A stretch of 64,000 bases of DNA from Gymnodinialimonas ceratoperidinii (GCF_019297855.1 NZ_CP079194.1:3273501-3337500); one strand, 5' to 3'; positions 45,786-53,811 are shown, counted from the first letter of the stretch. Numbers and translations: made by a program. Notes: generated by a model from the letters alone, not told the origin.

Positions 45786-46021
45786 ACGCCCCGAAACAAG
45801 CATTGACGCCGCAACGGCGATTCGGCAGCGCATCCGGTCCACCCCGCCGTTCGATGCGACAGCAGCGTGAGAAATTGGATATGCGATCTCTTTCTAGTGC
45901 TCCAATCATATACCCTATTTCGGACCGATAAGAACCAAGAGGAACCCGAGCCATGAACCGAAAGCAATTTATTGAAAGCCAAGGAGCCACTTGTGACAAT
46001 TGGAATTGATCTTGGTCCTTC

Positions 46022-46699
46022 GTGAACGAGACCAAGCGGTTTATCATTTTCGGGTTATGGTCCCACCACTCGGGAAGTGAAGAGGGGCTAATTCTTAGTA
46101 GAGATTGGGAGAGAAACGCGTCAGGCAGAAGGAACCCCGGCTTCAGCCAATCTGAAGAACACACAAGGCTAGTAGTTGAAGAAGGATATTCACTTCTGAC
46201 TTTCCCAATGTTCGCCAAAGTCGACGAGCACGGAAAAATTCCGGAAGATGAGCCTGTCAAAATTGATCGTTTTGAGCCGATCCTTCAACGCAAATTCTTA
46301 GTTGAGCTTGGTAAAGAATGGTATTCGGTTGAGACTCCTATTCCACCTGCAAATTCTTATGAGCCTTTGATTGTCCAAACATTCGAAGAAGGAGAACAAT
46401 CCATGTTGCTCTCCAAGCGCGTGGAACGCAGCGCCGCCGCGAGGAAGCGATGTCTAGATATACATGGGCATCAATGCTTGGTCTGCAATAAATCAATGTC
46501 TGATCGCTACGGAGAAATGGGCGAAGACGTTATTGATGTTCACCATCTAAACGAGCTATCGCAAACAAATGGAAAATACCTAGTCGATCCAGAGACAGAC
46601 CTCGTTCCGGTTTGCCCTAACTGTCACCGGATGATTCACACTCAGCAACCTGCGCTGAGTCTGGAAGCTGTACGAAAAATACTGACGAAGCTCTGCTGA
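46022..46699 (+). CDS. HNH endonuclease with unknown N-terminal domain
   Basis: A 225-residue protein with clearly A+T-rich coding sequence, unlike the chromosome around the island. Residues 1-130 form a domain I do not recognise (FIIFGLWSHHSGSEEGLI at the start). The C-terminus is an HNH domain: CLVC at 152-155, DVHHLNELS at 172-180, and CPNCHRMIH at 198-206. The initiator is GTG at 46022 because an in-frame stop lies five codons upstream; no good ribosome site is visible, so a later start is possible. It resembles McrA-type modification-dependent nucleases in architecture. Confidence 0.75.
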   Translation: MNETKRFIIFGLWSHHSGSEEGLILSRDWERNASGRRNPGFSQSEEHTRLVVEEGYSLLTFPMFAKVDEHGKIPEDEPVKIDRFEPILQRKFLVELGKEWYSVETPIPPANSYEPLIVQTFEEGEQSMLLSKRVERSAAARKRCLDIHGHQCLVCNKSMSDRYGEMGEDVIDVHHLNELSQTNGKYLVDPETDLVPVCPNCHRMIHTQQPALSLEAVRKILTKLC

Positions 46700-46716
46700 C
46701 CAAGACTGCGGGCGAC

Positions 46717-47060
46717 ATGGACCTCCGACGTCAGTTGATTTCAAGCGGCAACCCATTGGAAAAGATTGTCGGATTCAGCCGTGCGGTCCGAGTAGGTTCT
46801 TACATCGCTGTGGGTGGCACTGCGGCTGTTGATAGCGATGGAAAGACCAATGGCGTAGGGGACGTCTACGCCCAGACCAAGCAATGTTTCGAAATTATCA
46901 AGGCAGCGCTCGAACAGGCTGCCTCTGGTCTGCATGATGTAATACGCACACGTGTCGTTTTGACGGACATCGCCCGATCGACACCATTATGGCAATAAAT
47001 CGTTTTGTGAATCCGGAGTGGCTCGTGGAAATCGAGGTCGACGCTGTAGTCGCTGATTGA
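46717..47060 (+). pseudogene. RidA-family gene with internal deletion
   Basis: The N-terminal two thirds of a RidA/YjgF enamine deaminase are intact (NPLEKIVGFSRAVRVGSYIAVGG in part, AALEQAASGLHDVIRTRVVLTDIAR). After DIAR the frame runs into a stop at 46998. In another frame the family C-terminus resumes, read from 47001 as RFVNPEWLVEIEVDAVVAD with a stop at 47058-47060. About 20 codons between the two parts are missing, including the segment that normally carries the RPA(C/A)T motif. The product is therefore broken by an out-of-frame deletion. Confidence 0.8.
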
Positions 47061-47189
47061 TCTGCGAAATCTTTTCGGCTTCGGGCACGAAGTTGCCGGC
47101 AGCTTCTAGGAGTGAGCGTACGTACATCCAAGCGTGCGCACCGTCCGCTACCGACGCTAAAAGAATTGCCTCAGACTTTGGTCGCAGAC

Positions 47190-47501
47190 TTAGATCGCAA
47201 AATCGTCCAGTGATTTCCCTGCTGCGAGACCGTCCTTGATCCAATTGGGCTGCCGACCACGTCCAGTCCAAGTGAGAGACGCATTCTCTGGATGCTTGAA
47301 CTTGGCAGGGGAAGCGACTTTAGTCTTCTTGCCGCTGACAAGATCGCTGAGCTTGAAGCCGTGCTTCTGTGCGACGGCCTCTAGTTCCGCGATCGCCTCA
47401 GCTCTTTTGCGTTCTTCAAAGCTCGCAATGGCCTTCTCAGTGTCTTTCTGAAGTTGCTTCAGTTCCGCGACGGACAGTGTCTCAAGGTTCGGTTTTGCCA
47501 T
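47190..47501 (-). CDS. H-NS family nucleoid protein (HvrA-like)
   Basis: A 103-residue protein with an N-terminal coiled-coil for oligomerisation (LSVAELKQLQKDTEKAIASF and on to residue 50) and the C-terminal DNA-binding motif TWTGRGRQPNWIKDGL, typical of alphaproteobacterial HvrA/H-NS homologues. The ATG at 47501 is preceded by AGGAGAGG. Being inside an A+T-rich island, it may silence island genes. It stands alone on the minus strand between the ridA remnant and the ParB-like gene. Confidence 0.9.
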   Translation of the reverse strand: MAKPNLETLSVAELKQLQKDTEKAIASFEERKRAEAIAELEAVAQKHGFKLSDLVSGKKTKVASPAKFKHPENASLTWTGRGRQPNWIKDGLAAGKSLDDFAI

Positions 47502-47832
47502 TGGGACGCCTCTCCTAGATTGTACGCTGCTCCTTAGCCTGAAGTGATCCTCGTTTACAATGCTCATGGGTGGAAACTTAAACAACACTATCGGCCCAGA
47601 CCTGCCGTTCAGTTCTGGGCTGATCGCTGCGGTGCAGCTTGACCAGACCGGCCATTTGTTCTTCGCACAGGATCTCAGGGAAACTGGTGACCTGTGCGTG
47701 GGTGACCTGCCCCCCAGCCCATCCGGCTTGTGTGGTTGAGGCAGCGCCGAGGAAATTAGTTTTGGTATCAGCTACCAATCTCGAGCGTAAGCACTTAACG
47801 ATTGGGGTGTCGACCAATAATCGGAGATTAGT
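47502..47832. other. Gap between H-NS and ParB-like genes
   Basis: About 330 bases with divergent genes at both ends. It should hold the promoters of both. A 79-codon minus-strand frame (47578-47817) and a 68-codon plus-strand frame overlap each other, and neither has a recognisable product or clear ribosome site. No other feature seen. Confidence 0.4.
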
Positions 47833-49008
47833 ATGTCCTCCTTAGCAGCAGACCTCACTCCCGAAAACATTGCGCTGGAAAAAATCTTCCTTGACCCAAA
47901 CAACCCTCGTTTTGTGGGCACCGACTGGACATTCGTCCCTGATGAGGAGGTGACGCAACTGCCAGTTCAACAGGCAGCTCGTCGACGATTGATCGACCAT
48001 CATGACGTCGGGAAACTTCAATCTGTGATGGAAGCTAATGGCTTCCTGCCAATCGATCGTGTGGTTGTTCGAAAACTTGACGAAAATGGAAATTACGTTG
48101 TTTTGGAAGGTAATCGACGCATTTGCGCGGCTAAAGAAGTCACCGGGTATTACGACAATGGCGACCCAATCCCCCAAGAGATAATGGACACGTTTCAGGA
48201 AATTTCGTGCCTCGTTTATGAAGGCAATGACAACAGTATGAATGCAGCATGGATTTTGCAGGGCCTCCGACACGTCTCAGGAATCTCGGAGTGGCCGGCC
48301 TACAACAAGGCGAAATTGCTGGTTGATCGCATGGAAGCTGACGATTTGACACTGACTCAAGTGGGGAAGAGTTTTGGGCTATCTGCTCATGGTGCGGGAC
48401 AATGGGTTCGGGGGTATTACGCCTTTCAGCAAGCAAAGGAAGTGACCGAGGTCGGCGAGCACATTGACGAGAAAATCTATCCATTTTTCCAAGAGATATT
48501 TGGCCGCAGCAGTATCGCGTTGAAAGAATGGATGCGATGGGATGATGCAAAGAACGAATTTCAGGACTCCGCAGCGCTGAATGAGTTCGTGGGCTGGTTG
48601 TTCCCAGTAGACAGAGTGGAAGGCGATTCAGGCGATTCTTGGCAGGATCCTACAAAAGCGGAAGTTGAGGCCGCGTGGAGCAATAGACGCATTACGAAAC
48701 GCGATAACTTGCGAGAAATATCTTACATGATCTCTGATGCGCCCAAAGAATGGATGTCATTTCGCAGTGGTGCATCGCTTGAGACGGCATACAATACCGC
48801 CGTTTATAACAGCATTGAAGACACTCATGCATCGGAAAAGTCTACCGAAGATCGATTCTTTAAGATCATATCGGACGCTTTGCGTGAATTAAATGAAACC
48901 CCGATATCAGTAATTATGAACTCTGAGAAGAGAGCGAAGCTTCTCCAACTAACGGCGGAAGTAAAGAGTGCAATTAACAATATTGATGATATCAGTGGGA
49001 AGCAATGA
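47833..49008 (+). CDS. ParB/Srx-like domain protein
   Basis: A 391-residue protein whose first 110 residues follow the ParB/sulfiredoxin fold: DPNNPRF at 21-27, a GFLPIDRVVVRKL segment and YVVLEGNRRICAAK with the E-G-N-R-R signature at 92-96. The middle part (about 150-215) may include a helix-turn-helix (LTQVGKSFGLSAHGAGQWV). It is not a partition ParB, since no parA or parS is near. It overlaps the next gene by 4 bases (ATGA at 49005-49008), so the ParB-like protein and the Mrr-like nuclease are made as a pair. By analogy with DUF262/ParB-fold NTPases of GmrSD and SspE it may hydrolyse a nucleotide to gate nuclease action; this is inference. Confidence 0.78.
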   Translation: MSSLAADLTPENIALEKIFLDPNNPRFVGTDWTFVPDEEVTQLPVQQAARRRLIDHHDVGKLQSVMEANGFLPIDRVVVRKLDENGNYVVLEGNRRICAAKEVTGYYDNGDPIPQEIMDTFQEISCLVYEGNDNSMNAAWILQGLRHVSGISEWPAYNKAKLLVDRMEADDLTLTQVGKSFGLSAHGAGQWVRGYYAFQQAKEVTEVGEHIDEKIYPFFQEIFGRSSIALKEWMRWDDAKNEFQDSAALNEFVGWLFPVDRVEGDSGDSWQDPTKAEVEAAWSNRRITKRDNLREISYMISDAPKEWMSFRSGASLETAYNTAVYNSIEDTHASEKSTEDRFFKIISDALRELNETPISVIMNSEKRAKLLQLTAEVKSAINNIDDISGKQ

Positions 49009-49868
49009 AGCCATCAAGACCGCGAATTGTTTCAGCAATATACTCCTTAGCGCCCGATCCCAAGACGCGTTCCATTATGGAGCTGTCGCTCCAAGCGATC
49101 AGGGCTTTCTACGGTAGCGTCGACCGCAAGCAGGAAGAGTTCATTAGCAAGTTCAGGAAATCTATTCTGAACGACTTGCTTGTGTTTGATGATCTTCATC
49201 ACAGGAGCGGCGGCAGTCGCTCTTTCGTTTGCGTGGACACCGGCAAACAACTGGTGCAGTGGCACGGCAAAATATTGCGCAATCCACGGACATTACAGAC
49301 AATCAGGAACCGATCACGCATCTATTATTGGATGAGAAATCTTGATGATCGCCAGTATGAGTGCTTCGGAGCTGCTCTTATGCAATCATTGGGAGCAACG
49401 AAAGTTCATTTGACCCCTCGCGGCAATGAGTTTGGGATCGACTTTCTGGCATTAGTCCCTGCCTACTCTCGAAGCGAATTATTCGTTTCCGGGGGGAGGG
49501 GAATTCGGATCGTAGGGCAATCCAAGCTTTATCAGTCAAAGGTGCCGCGGGATTCCATTCAAAGCTTCAATAGCTTAATGGACTCTATCCGGCACAATAG
49601 ATATGAGATCCAGACGATAGTTCCCGCGTGGTTTCGGAACAGCCCCGCTCCACTCGTTGGTTTGTGGGCAGCGCACAAAGGCTATCAAGAAGGGGCAAGA
49701 ATTATTTCTGGACAAAATGGGTATATACTCCTCGATACATTGATGATGGCCGAGATATTCGGAAGCTCAAAGCCCCTCCAAGGTGTCCGTGATCAATCGG
49801 ACCTGGAAAAGATGATGTGGTCATACTTAGCCGAGTTTGAAAATACCGGGGAAGCACTCGAGGCATAG
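49005..49868 (+). CDS. Mrr-like PD-(D/E)XK restriction endonuclease
   Basis: A 287-residue protein. The C-terminal half carries an Mrr-type catalytic core: YECFGAALMQSLGATKVHL with Glu119, GNEFGIDFLAL with Asp146 and IRIVGQSKLYQSKVP with Gln172-x-Lys174. The E-x26-D-x25-QxK layout is that of Mrr and related type IV restriction nucleases. The N-terminal 110 residues are unassigned and could recognise DNA or bind the partner. It is translationally coupled to the ParB-like gene upstream. Downstream there are only transposase remnants, so the pair looks like a complete two-gene cassette. Confidence 0.78.
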   Translation: MKPSRPRIVSAIYSLAPDPKTRSIMELSLQAIRAFYGSVDRKQEEFISKFRKSILNDLLVFDDLHHRSGGSRSFVCVDTGKQLVQWHGKILRNPRTLQTIRNRSRIYYWMRNLDDRQYECFGAALMQSLGATKVHLTPRGNEFGIDFLALVPAYSRSELFVSGGRGIRIVGQSKLYQSKVPRDSIQSFNSLMDSIRHNRYEIQTIVPAWFRNSPAPLVGLWAAHKGYQEGARIISGQNGYILLDTLMMAEIFGSSKPLQGVRDQSDLEKMMWSYLAEFENTGEALEA

Positions 49869-49873
49869 AATGC

Positions 49874-50059
49874 TTAAAACGCGATCAGATCTCGAGCGTA
49901 GACCCGACCTTTCGCCAACCCGAGCTTTTCTGCTGGGATTTTCCGTTTGAGCGGGTCACCTCTTGTCGGCGCCAGCATGTAGTCGTGATAGAAGCGTAGG
50001 ATCGTTGCCATCTTGTCGACCATTGCAGGGTGGTAGAATGCCGTTTCATACCAAGTCGT
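49874..50059 (-). pseudogene. Possible transposase C-terminal remnant
   Basis: The minus-strand translation of this stretch ends FYHDYMLAP, then LKRKIPAEKLGLAKGRV and a stop shortly after. The TPAEK-GLA-like wording before a short tail is often seen at the end of DDE transposases. No intact N-terminal part is present; it is cut where IS3 sequence begins. The family is not identified. Confidence 0.3.
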
Positions 50060-50149
50060 TTCACCGGATGTTGGCTTGGTTCCGCACCCAAAACCAGGCA
50101 CTCTCCTGCGGGCTTGAGCGAAATACTTTTCTGCGGGTGCGAGGGAAGA

Positions 50150-50352
50150 GAGGTGGTCCTGTGGCGCTACGACTACAATACGGTCAGGCCGCACTCGTCT
50201 CAGGCCAACCAGACGCCACAGCAAGCGCGCCGGACGCTTGATCAATTTGAGGGCTCCGCGCCCGGCGCGCTTGCGCCAGACGACGAAGCCGAACACCCAA
50301 ATCCTACCTGCAGACTCTCGTTATGAATGACGGACCAGCAAGGGGCAGGTCA
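50150..50352 (+). mobile_element. IS3-family remnant (3' end of orfB)
   Basis: The plus-strand translation WRYDYNTVRPHSSQANQTP, followed by ARRTLDQFEGSAPGAL, is the C-terminus of an IS3-family (IS407-like group) DDE transposase, with the stop at 50324-50326. Sequence upstream of the remnant is unrelated. The string ending GGGGCAGGTCA at about 50352 could be the right inverted repeat. The left end and most of the transposase are missing. Confidence 0.7.
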
Positions 50353-50508
50353 AGCGCTGTAGCCTCATTTTGGCGGAAGGTCCGCTTGCTTGATGCCTCG
50401 AGGCTCGGTTTGCATCTGCAGAGAAGGTCTGCTCTCCGCCCTTTGCGTTAGCTAATACAATCGCCCTTTCAATGCCATCCCGCAGATCAGGGCCTTGCCA
50501 GTAGCACG

Positions 50509-50997
50509 TCAATCCTGACAGACGTGCCCCTGCCAATAGCGATCCCACCGGGCAGCCCAGCCGCCCTCAACCATCGCGCAGTTAATATCGCCGTGACGTG
50601 GTGAGATGCACCATGCCGCAGTGCGGCTCCTGCCAGCAGAACCGTCAGACAAGCATTGAAGCGTAGGGCCATTGACCAACACATGGCCGTGTTGCCCCAC
50701 GCCTATTACTTCACCAAGTATGCTTACCAGCGCATGGCGCGCCGTGAACGGGTCGGCATTCGTGCAGGGGCTGTTAGAGTTACAAGTCCCATCCATCTCT
50801 CGGGTGTTTATTCCCGAAAGCCGTATCCGAGGCCCCTCCGCGCACCAAATGGGTCCATCACCGTCCCATACATGTGTGGGAGTGCAGGCAAATTCCTCTC
50901 CCGCAGGAACGACGGGAACTGAAGCATCAACTGAGGCTCCGGTGACAAAAGAAGAAGAAATCACTGCTAGGAAGAATAGTTGGTTCAAAAGCTTCAT
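50509..50997 (-). CDS. Secreted thermonuclease (SNase)-like protein
   Basis: A 162-residue protein with an N-terminal signal peptide (LLNQLFFLAVISSSFVTGA, quoted in part) and one SNase-like domain. VWDGDGPIWC and PRIRLSGINTREMDG correspond to the calcium-binding Asp strand and to the first catalytic Arg plus Glu of staphylococcal nuclease. The cysteines suggest periplasmic or extracellular disulfides. It would degrade nucleic acids outside the cytoplasm. It lies next to IS remnants and about 2 kb from a decayed excalibur-domain gene, a domain that often accompanies such nucleases. Confidence 0.75.
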   Translation of the reverse strand: MKLLNQLFFLAVISSSFVTGASVDASVPVVPAGEEFACTPTHVWDGDGPIWCAEGPRIRLSGINTREMDGTCNSNSPCTNADPFTARHALVSILGEVIGVGQHGHVLVNGPTLQCLSDGSAGRSRTAAWCISPRHGDINCAMVEGGWAARWDRYWQGHVCQD

Positions 50998-51081
50998 TGT
51001 GATGCGCTACCCGTGACGGAACTGATGGCAGGTGAAACCTTTCTAAAGTCACCCTCGTTACACAAGGTCAGAAACCTTTCC

Positions 51082-51309
51082 TTAGTCACCGATCTTTGGG
51101 ACGTTAGACACGGGTCCATCCCCGTCGCTCTGATCAGGCGTGTGGCTAACACACTCAGCTGGAGCTGCGAACGCTTTGATCGCGAGGTCGGTTACACCAT
51201 AACGAGCTATGTATTCGAGCAAGGCTGCCTCGAGCCGCTCAATGCGAACAAGTAGATCTTCGTCTGCCTTTGATACTCCACCCAAACATTTTCTCAGCCT
51301 CCAGCTCAA
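51082..51309 (-). CDS. Small hypothetical protein
   Basis: A frame of up to 75 codons containing LLVRIERLEAALLEYIARYG, a plausible amphipathic coiled-coil helix, then a polar tail. There is no ATG; the first start is TTG at 51309 and another TTG lies about ten codons later, so the start is uncertain. It runs opposite to the recombinase gene and shares its upstream region. Function unknown. Confidence 0.4.
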   Translation of the reverse strand: MSWRLRKCLGGVSKADEDLLVRIERLEAALLEYIARYGVTDLAIKAFAAPAECVSHTPDQSDGDGPVSNVPKIGD

Positions 51310-51334
51310 TTGTTAAAAAGTGGTTAACATTGAG
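51305..51334. promoter_or_regulatory. Inverted repeat with CtrA-type TTAA-N7-TTAA core upstream of recombinase
   Basis: Arms CTCAATTGTTAA (51305-51316) and TTAACATTGAG (51324-51334) are inverted copies apart from one extra T, with a 7-base centre AAAGTGG. The core TTAA-N7-TTAAC is also the CtrA full-site consensus. A TATGAT at 51337-51342 could be a -10 box, placing the repeat over the -35 region. It may be an operator, a CtrA site or a recombinase core site. Confidence 0.55.
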
Positions 51335-51368
51335 GGTATGATGCGGCCTTTTTATAGGGAGCATCATC

Positions 51369-52397
51369 ATGGCCAAGGTATTTGACCGAGAAGTAGAGCG
51401 AGCAGAAGTTCTTACCCTGTTGTCCAGCCAATCGAAGCAGAAGCGTCAAGCCATCATTGACGAATATGAACGTCGATCCTTGCAGGCCTTCGCACCTGAA
51501 ACACTTAGAAACTTACGGCAGATCAAAAAGTCGTTCGCACGCTGGTGTGAATACCGAGCCTATGATCCGATGCCGCCTGTAGCGCCGGAGATCGTCGCCG
51601 AATATGTAGAGGCTCTTGGTGGAAAACTCAGTGCCAACACAATCGCGACCCGCTTGTGGGCCATCAGCGAGCACCACCGATCACTGTTCCTACCGTCTCC
51701 CTGTAGGCATAGATTAGTCGAGCTAGCCCTCAAGTCAGTAAAACGGAAGTATGGTGCGTACACCCGACAAGCCCCGCCCCTCTCGAAAGCTGAGGTGCTT
51801 GGGGTAGTGTTGAAATTAGGTGTGAGTCGGCAGGAATTACGGGACAAAGCACTGATCTGGGCGGCCTCAGATTCTTGGTGCCGAGTATCCGAGCTTGTGG
51901 CCTTTCAAGTGCGCGATATGGAGCGACAGGATGATGGATCGAGCTTGCTGTTCGTGCGCCGGTCTAAGACCGATCCCTACGGCAAGGGCGACTACGCATT
52001 TTTGTCCAAAGGTGCCTCCCTCGCTGTCCTGGCATGGATCGAGGCCGCAGGTCTTAAGGCGGAGGATCCAATGTTTACAAAGTCTCAGCGTGGAGGAAAG
52101 CGAACACCACTTGCCGCTGCAACTGTCTCAAGGATCATCAAGCGCCGCTTTGATCGTAGTGATGTCTCCTCCCACAGTATGCGCGTAGGCGGCGTACACG
52201 ATGCATTCAGATTGAACTGCAGTCTATCGTCGATCATGGTTGCTGGACGCTGGAGATCACCAGAGATGCCTGCACGATACGGACGACGAATTCTTGCAAG
52301 TCAGTCTGCAGCCGCCGAAGTCGCTAAGGCATTCGAGAGTGAAGTAAGCGAATTCACTCCAAGCGATATCTGTAAAGTTCACACATCGCCCGGGTGA
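51369..52397 (+). CDS. Tyrosine recombinase/integrase
   Basis: A 342-residue site-specific recombinase. The N-terminal part (residues 30-125) is the SAM-like core-binding domain; the catalytic domain has Arg172 (SWCRVSELV), Lys200 (RRSKTD), His269-x2-Arg272 (SSHSMRVGG), Trp295 (GRW) and Tyr304 (ARYGRR), so the R-K-H-R-W-Y set is complete. It lacks the P4-type N-terminal arm-binding domain. It may be the recombinase of an inner or older element inside the island. A 7-base inverted repeat ATGATGC/GCATCAT at 51338-51367 surrounds its leader. Confidence 0.9.
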   Translation: MAKVFDREVERAEVLTLLSSQSKQKRQAIIDEYERRSLQAFAPETLRNLRQIKKSFARWCEYRAYDPMPPVAPEIVAEYVEALGGKLSANTIATRLWAISEHHRSLFLPSPCRHRLVELALKSVKRKYGAYTRQAPPLSKAEVLGVVLKLGVSRQELRDKALIWAASDSWCRVSELVAFQVRDMERQDDGSSLLFVRRSKTDPYGKGDYAFLSKGASLAVLAWIEAAGLKAEDPMFTKSQRGGKRTPLAAATVSRIIKRRFDRSDVSSHSMRVGGVHDAFRLNCSLSSIMVAGRWRSPEMPARYGRRILASQSAAAEVAKAFESEVSEFTPSDICKVHTSPG

Positions 52398-52606
52398 CGG
52401 TTTCCTTACCAGGTCTGCCTCACCTACTGCAGGCAATCGCTTCGTAGACGAATATGACAGGACGCAAAGGTCTGACTAAGATCTAAGTATCAGAGCGCAA
52501 AGCTGATAAAAGCTGCCGCCTGCGCAACCGATTACATAAGTTGAGCGCCCGTCGCTCGTTTAAACCTCTACTGCTGGGCGCTCATACGACCCTCAAGTCT
52601 CGCGAT

Positions 52607-52933
52607 TCATCCGCAGCGAAGGGTAAGTTGGGTTTCGTCAATCGCTTGAAGTCTGCCGCGCGCGATTGCGATGTTAGTTTCTTGATCAGCGCCTGTCATC
52701 GAGGATACTGGCAATCCGAGTAAAAACACGCCGAAAGCGTCGCCATTTGCCGCACGATTTTGATCTGCGCTTAGGTTCGCGAGCTCTTGCGTTATACTTA
52801 GTTCTTCCGCTGCAAGTTGTGAACAGTTGTAGCCTGTATAAGGGTTAGGACCAATATCAGCGGCCGCAATGTTTTCGGGGCGTTGAGCGCAAGCGCATGC
52901 AGCTAGAATAGAAACAAGAAGAATAAGACGCAT
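52607..52933 (-). CDS. Small putative lipoprotein
   Basis: A 108-residue protein with a short signal and a lipobox (LLVSILAACAC; lipidated Cys near residue 13). The mature part has YTGYNCSQLAAEELSITQEL and a C-terminal Cys, a pattern found in small alphaproteobacterial lipoproteins with a conserved disulfide. A hydrophobic stretch FGVFLLGLPVSSMTG lies in the middle. GAGGGG precedes the ATG. Function unknown. Confidence 0.65.
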   Translation of the reverse strand: MRLILLVSILAACACAQRPENIAAADIGPNPYTGYNCSQLAAEELSITQELANLSADQNRAANGDAFGVFLLGLPVSSMTGADQETNIAIARGRLQAIDETQLTLRCG

Positions 52934-53060
52934 AGGGCCCCTCGGAAATTAACGTTATAGTTCAAACTCATGATCGAAATACCGAGGATTCGCAACACTC
53001 AATACTGGAGTAACGCGTAGACTTCTTCGCTAACGACTTTGCAGAAACGGAAGACACAAA

Positions 53061-53275
53061 ATGCATAATCGAACTCTGGCCATCGCGGCATGTGTGTCGA
53101 TGGCTGTGCATTCCGCTTCAGAACAAGTTGCGACCCGAACTACACGCCCTGCGTCCCTGTTGCCATGGATGTTAACTGCGCTGGCGGAAGCGGCAATGGT
53201 CCCGCATAAGTCAGAGGCCCAGTTTAAGTAATTGGAGCGGACTTTTACGGTTTGGACCGAGACGGGGAGAGTTGA
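53061..53275 (+). pseudogene. Decayed excalibur-domain secreted protein
   Basis: ATG at 53061 opens a short signal-like peptide (HNRTLAIAACVSMAVHSAS). From 53129, in another frame, a secreted calcium-binding excalibur-type sequence appears: CDPNYTPCVPVAMDVNCAGG, then GSGNGPA, a TAA, VRGPV, a second TAA, and VIGADFYGLDRDGES before the final TGA. The intact family pattern would read through both TAA codons and end DRDGDGxGC. One frameshift and two nonsense codons show that the gene is dead. Confidence 0.72.
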
Positions 53276-53410
53276 TGTCCGCTCTGCTACTCACCGCAGC
53301 AAACGTCCGCTAACCGCCCATGGTTACGCTGCTGACCGACCTACGACATCGGTTTGCCGGTGCCGCTGATCTGTGTTGGCCTGAAGCACACGTCAGAAAC
53401 GTGAATAAAT

Positions 53411-53617
53411 TCAGCAAGCCTTGCCTGTCAGGACCTGAATGGCTTCCTTCTCAGCCGCGCTCCCCTTCGCCCATTGCCAAGCCGACTTGGGCTTGTGCGC
53501 CTTGCTGAGCTCAGAGTGCTTCCCGCTGGTCAGCGCTGCCCGCAGCATCTTGCGAGCCTTCGTGGGGGACATCTTTCGTTCTTTGCAGACCTGCTGAAGC
53601 GTTGTGATTTCGGACAT
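53411..53617 (-). CDS. Small hypothetical protein, helical
   Basis: A 68-residue basic protein beginning SEITTLQQVCKERKMSPTKA, with a likely helix-turn-helix-like N-terminal half and a C-terminal SAWQWAKGSAAEKEAIQVL segment. The ATG at 53617 has GGGAGAA upstream; TTG at 53620 is an alternative. Similar short proteins occur in Rhodobacterales to my knowledge, but no function is known. Confidence 0.55.
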   Translation of the reverse strand: MSEITTLQQVCKERKMSPTKARKMLRAALTSGKHSELSKAHKPKSAWQWAKGSAAEKEAIQVLTGKAC

Positions 53618-53811
53618 CAAAATTCTCCCAGTTGGTTGATGGGAGCATCGATAAGGCGGAGCAGCTCGGTTGTAAGGCGCAAACTGGTCGGCGCTTCCTG
53701 TTTTCTTTAAACCTTGCTAACACCGACCCTGACGCGGAAGACGCATTCGCGTTGGGGCTTAGAAACCCCTCTCTGACTAGGTCGAGCAATCGGCTGAACA
53801 CCTTTGACCCT

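Noticed and set aside
45733..46260. 175-codon minus-strand frame opposite the second HNH gene
   Set aside because: It overlaps the ends of two plus-strand genes and shows no family pattern.
47833..49008. Partition protein ParB of a plasmid or chromosome
   Set aside because: No parA gene or parS-like sites nearby, and the rest of the protein does not follow the partition ParB layout; it is coupled to a nuclease gene instead.
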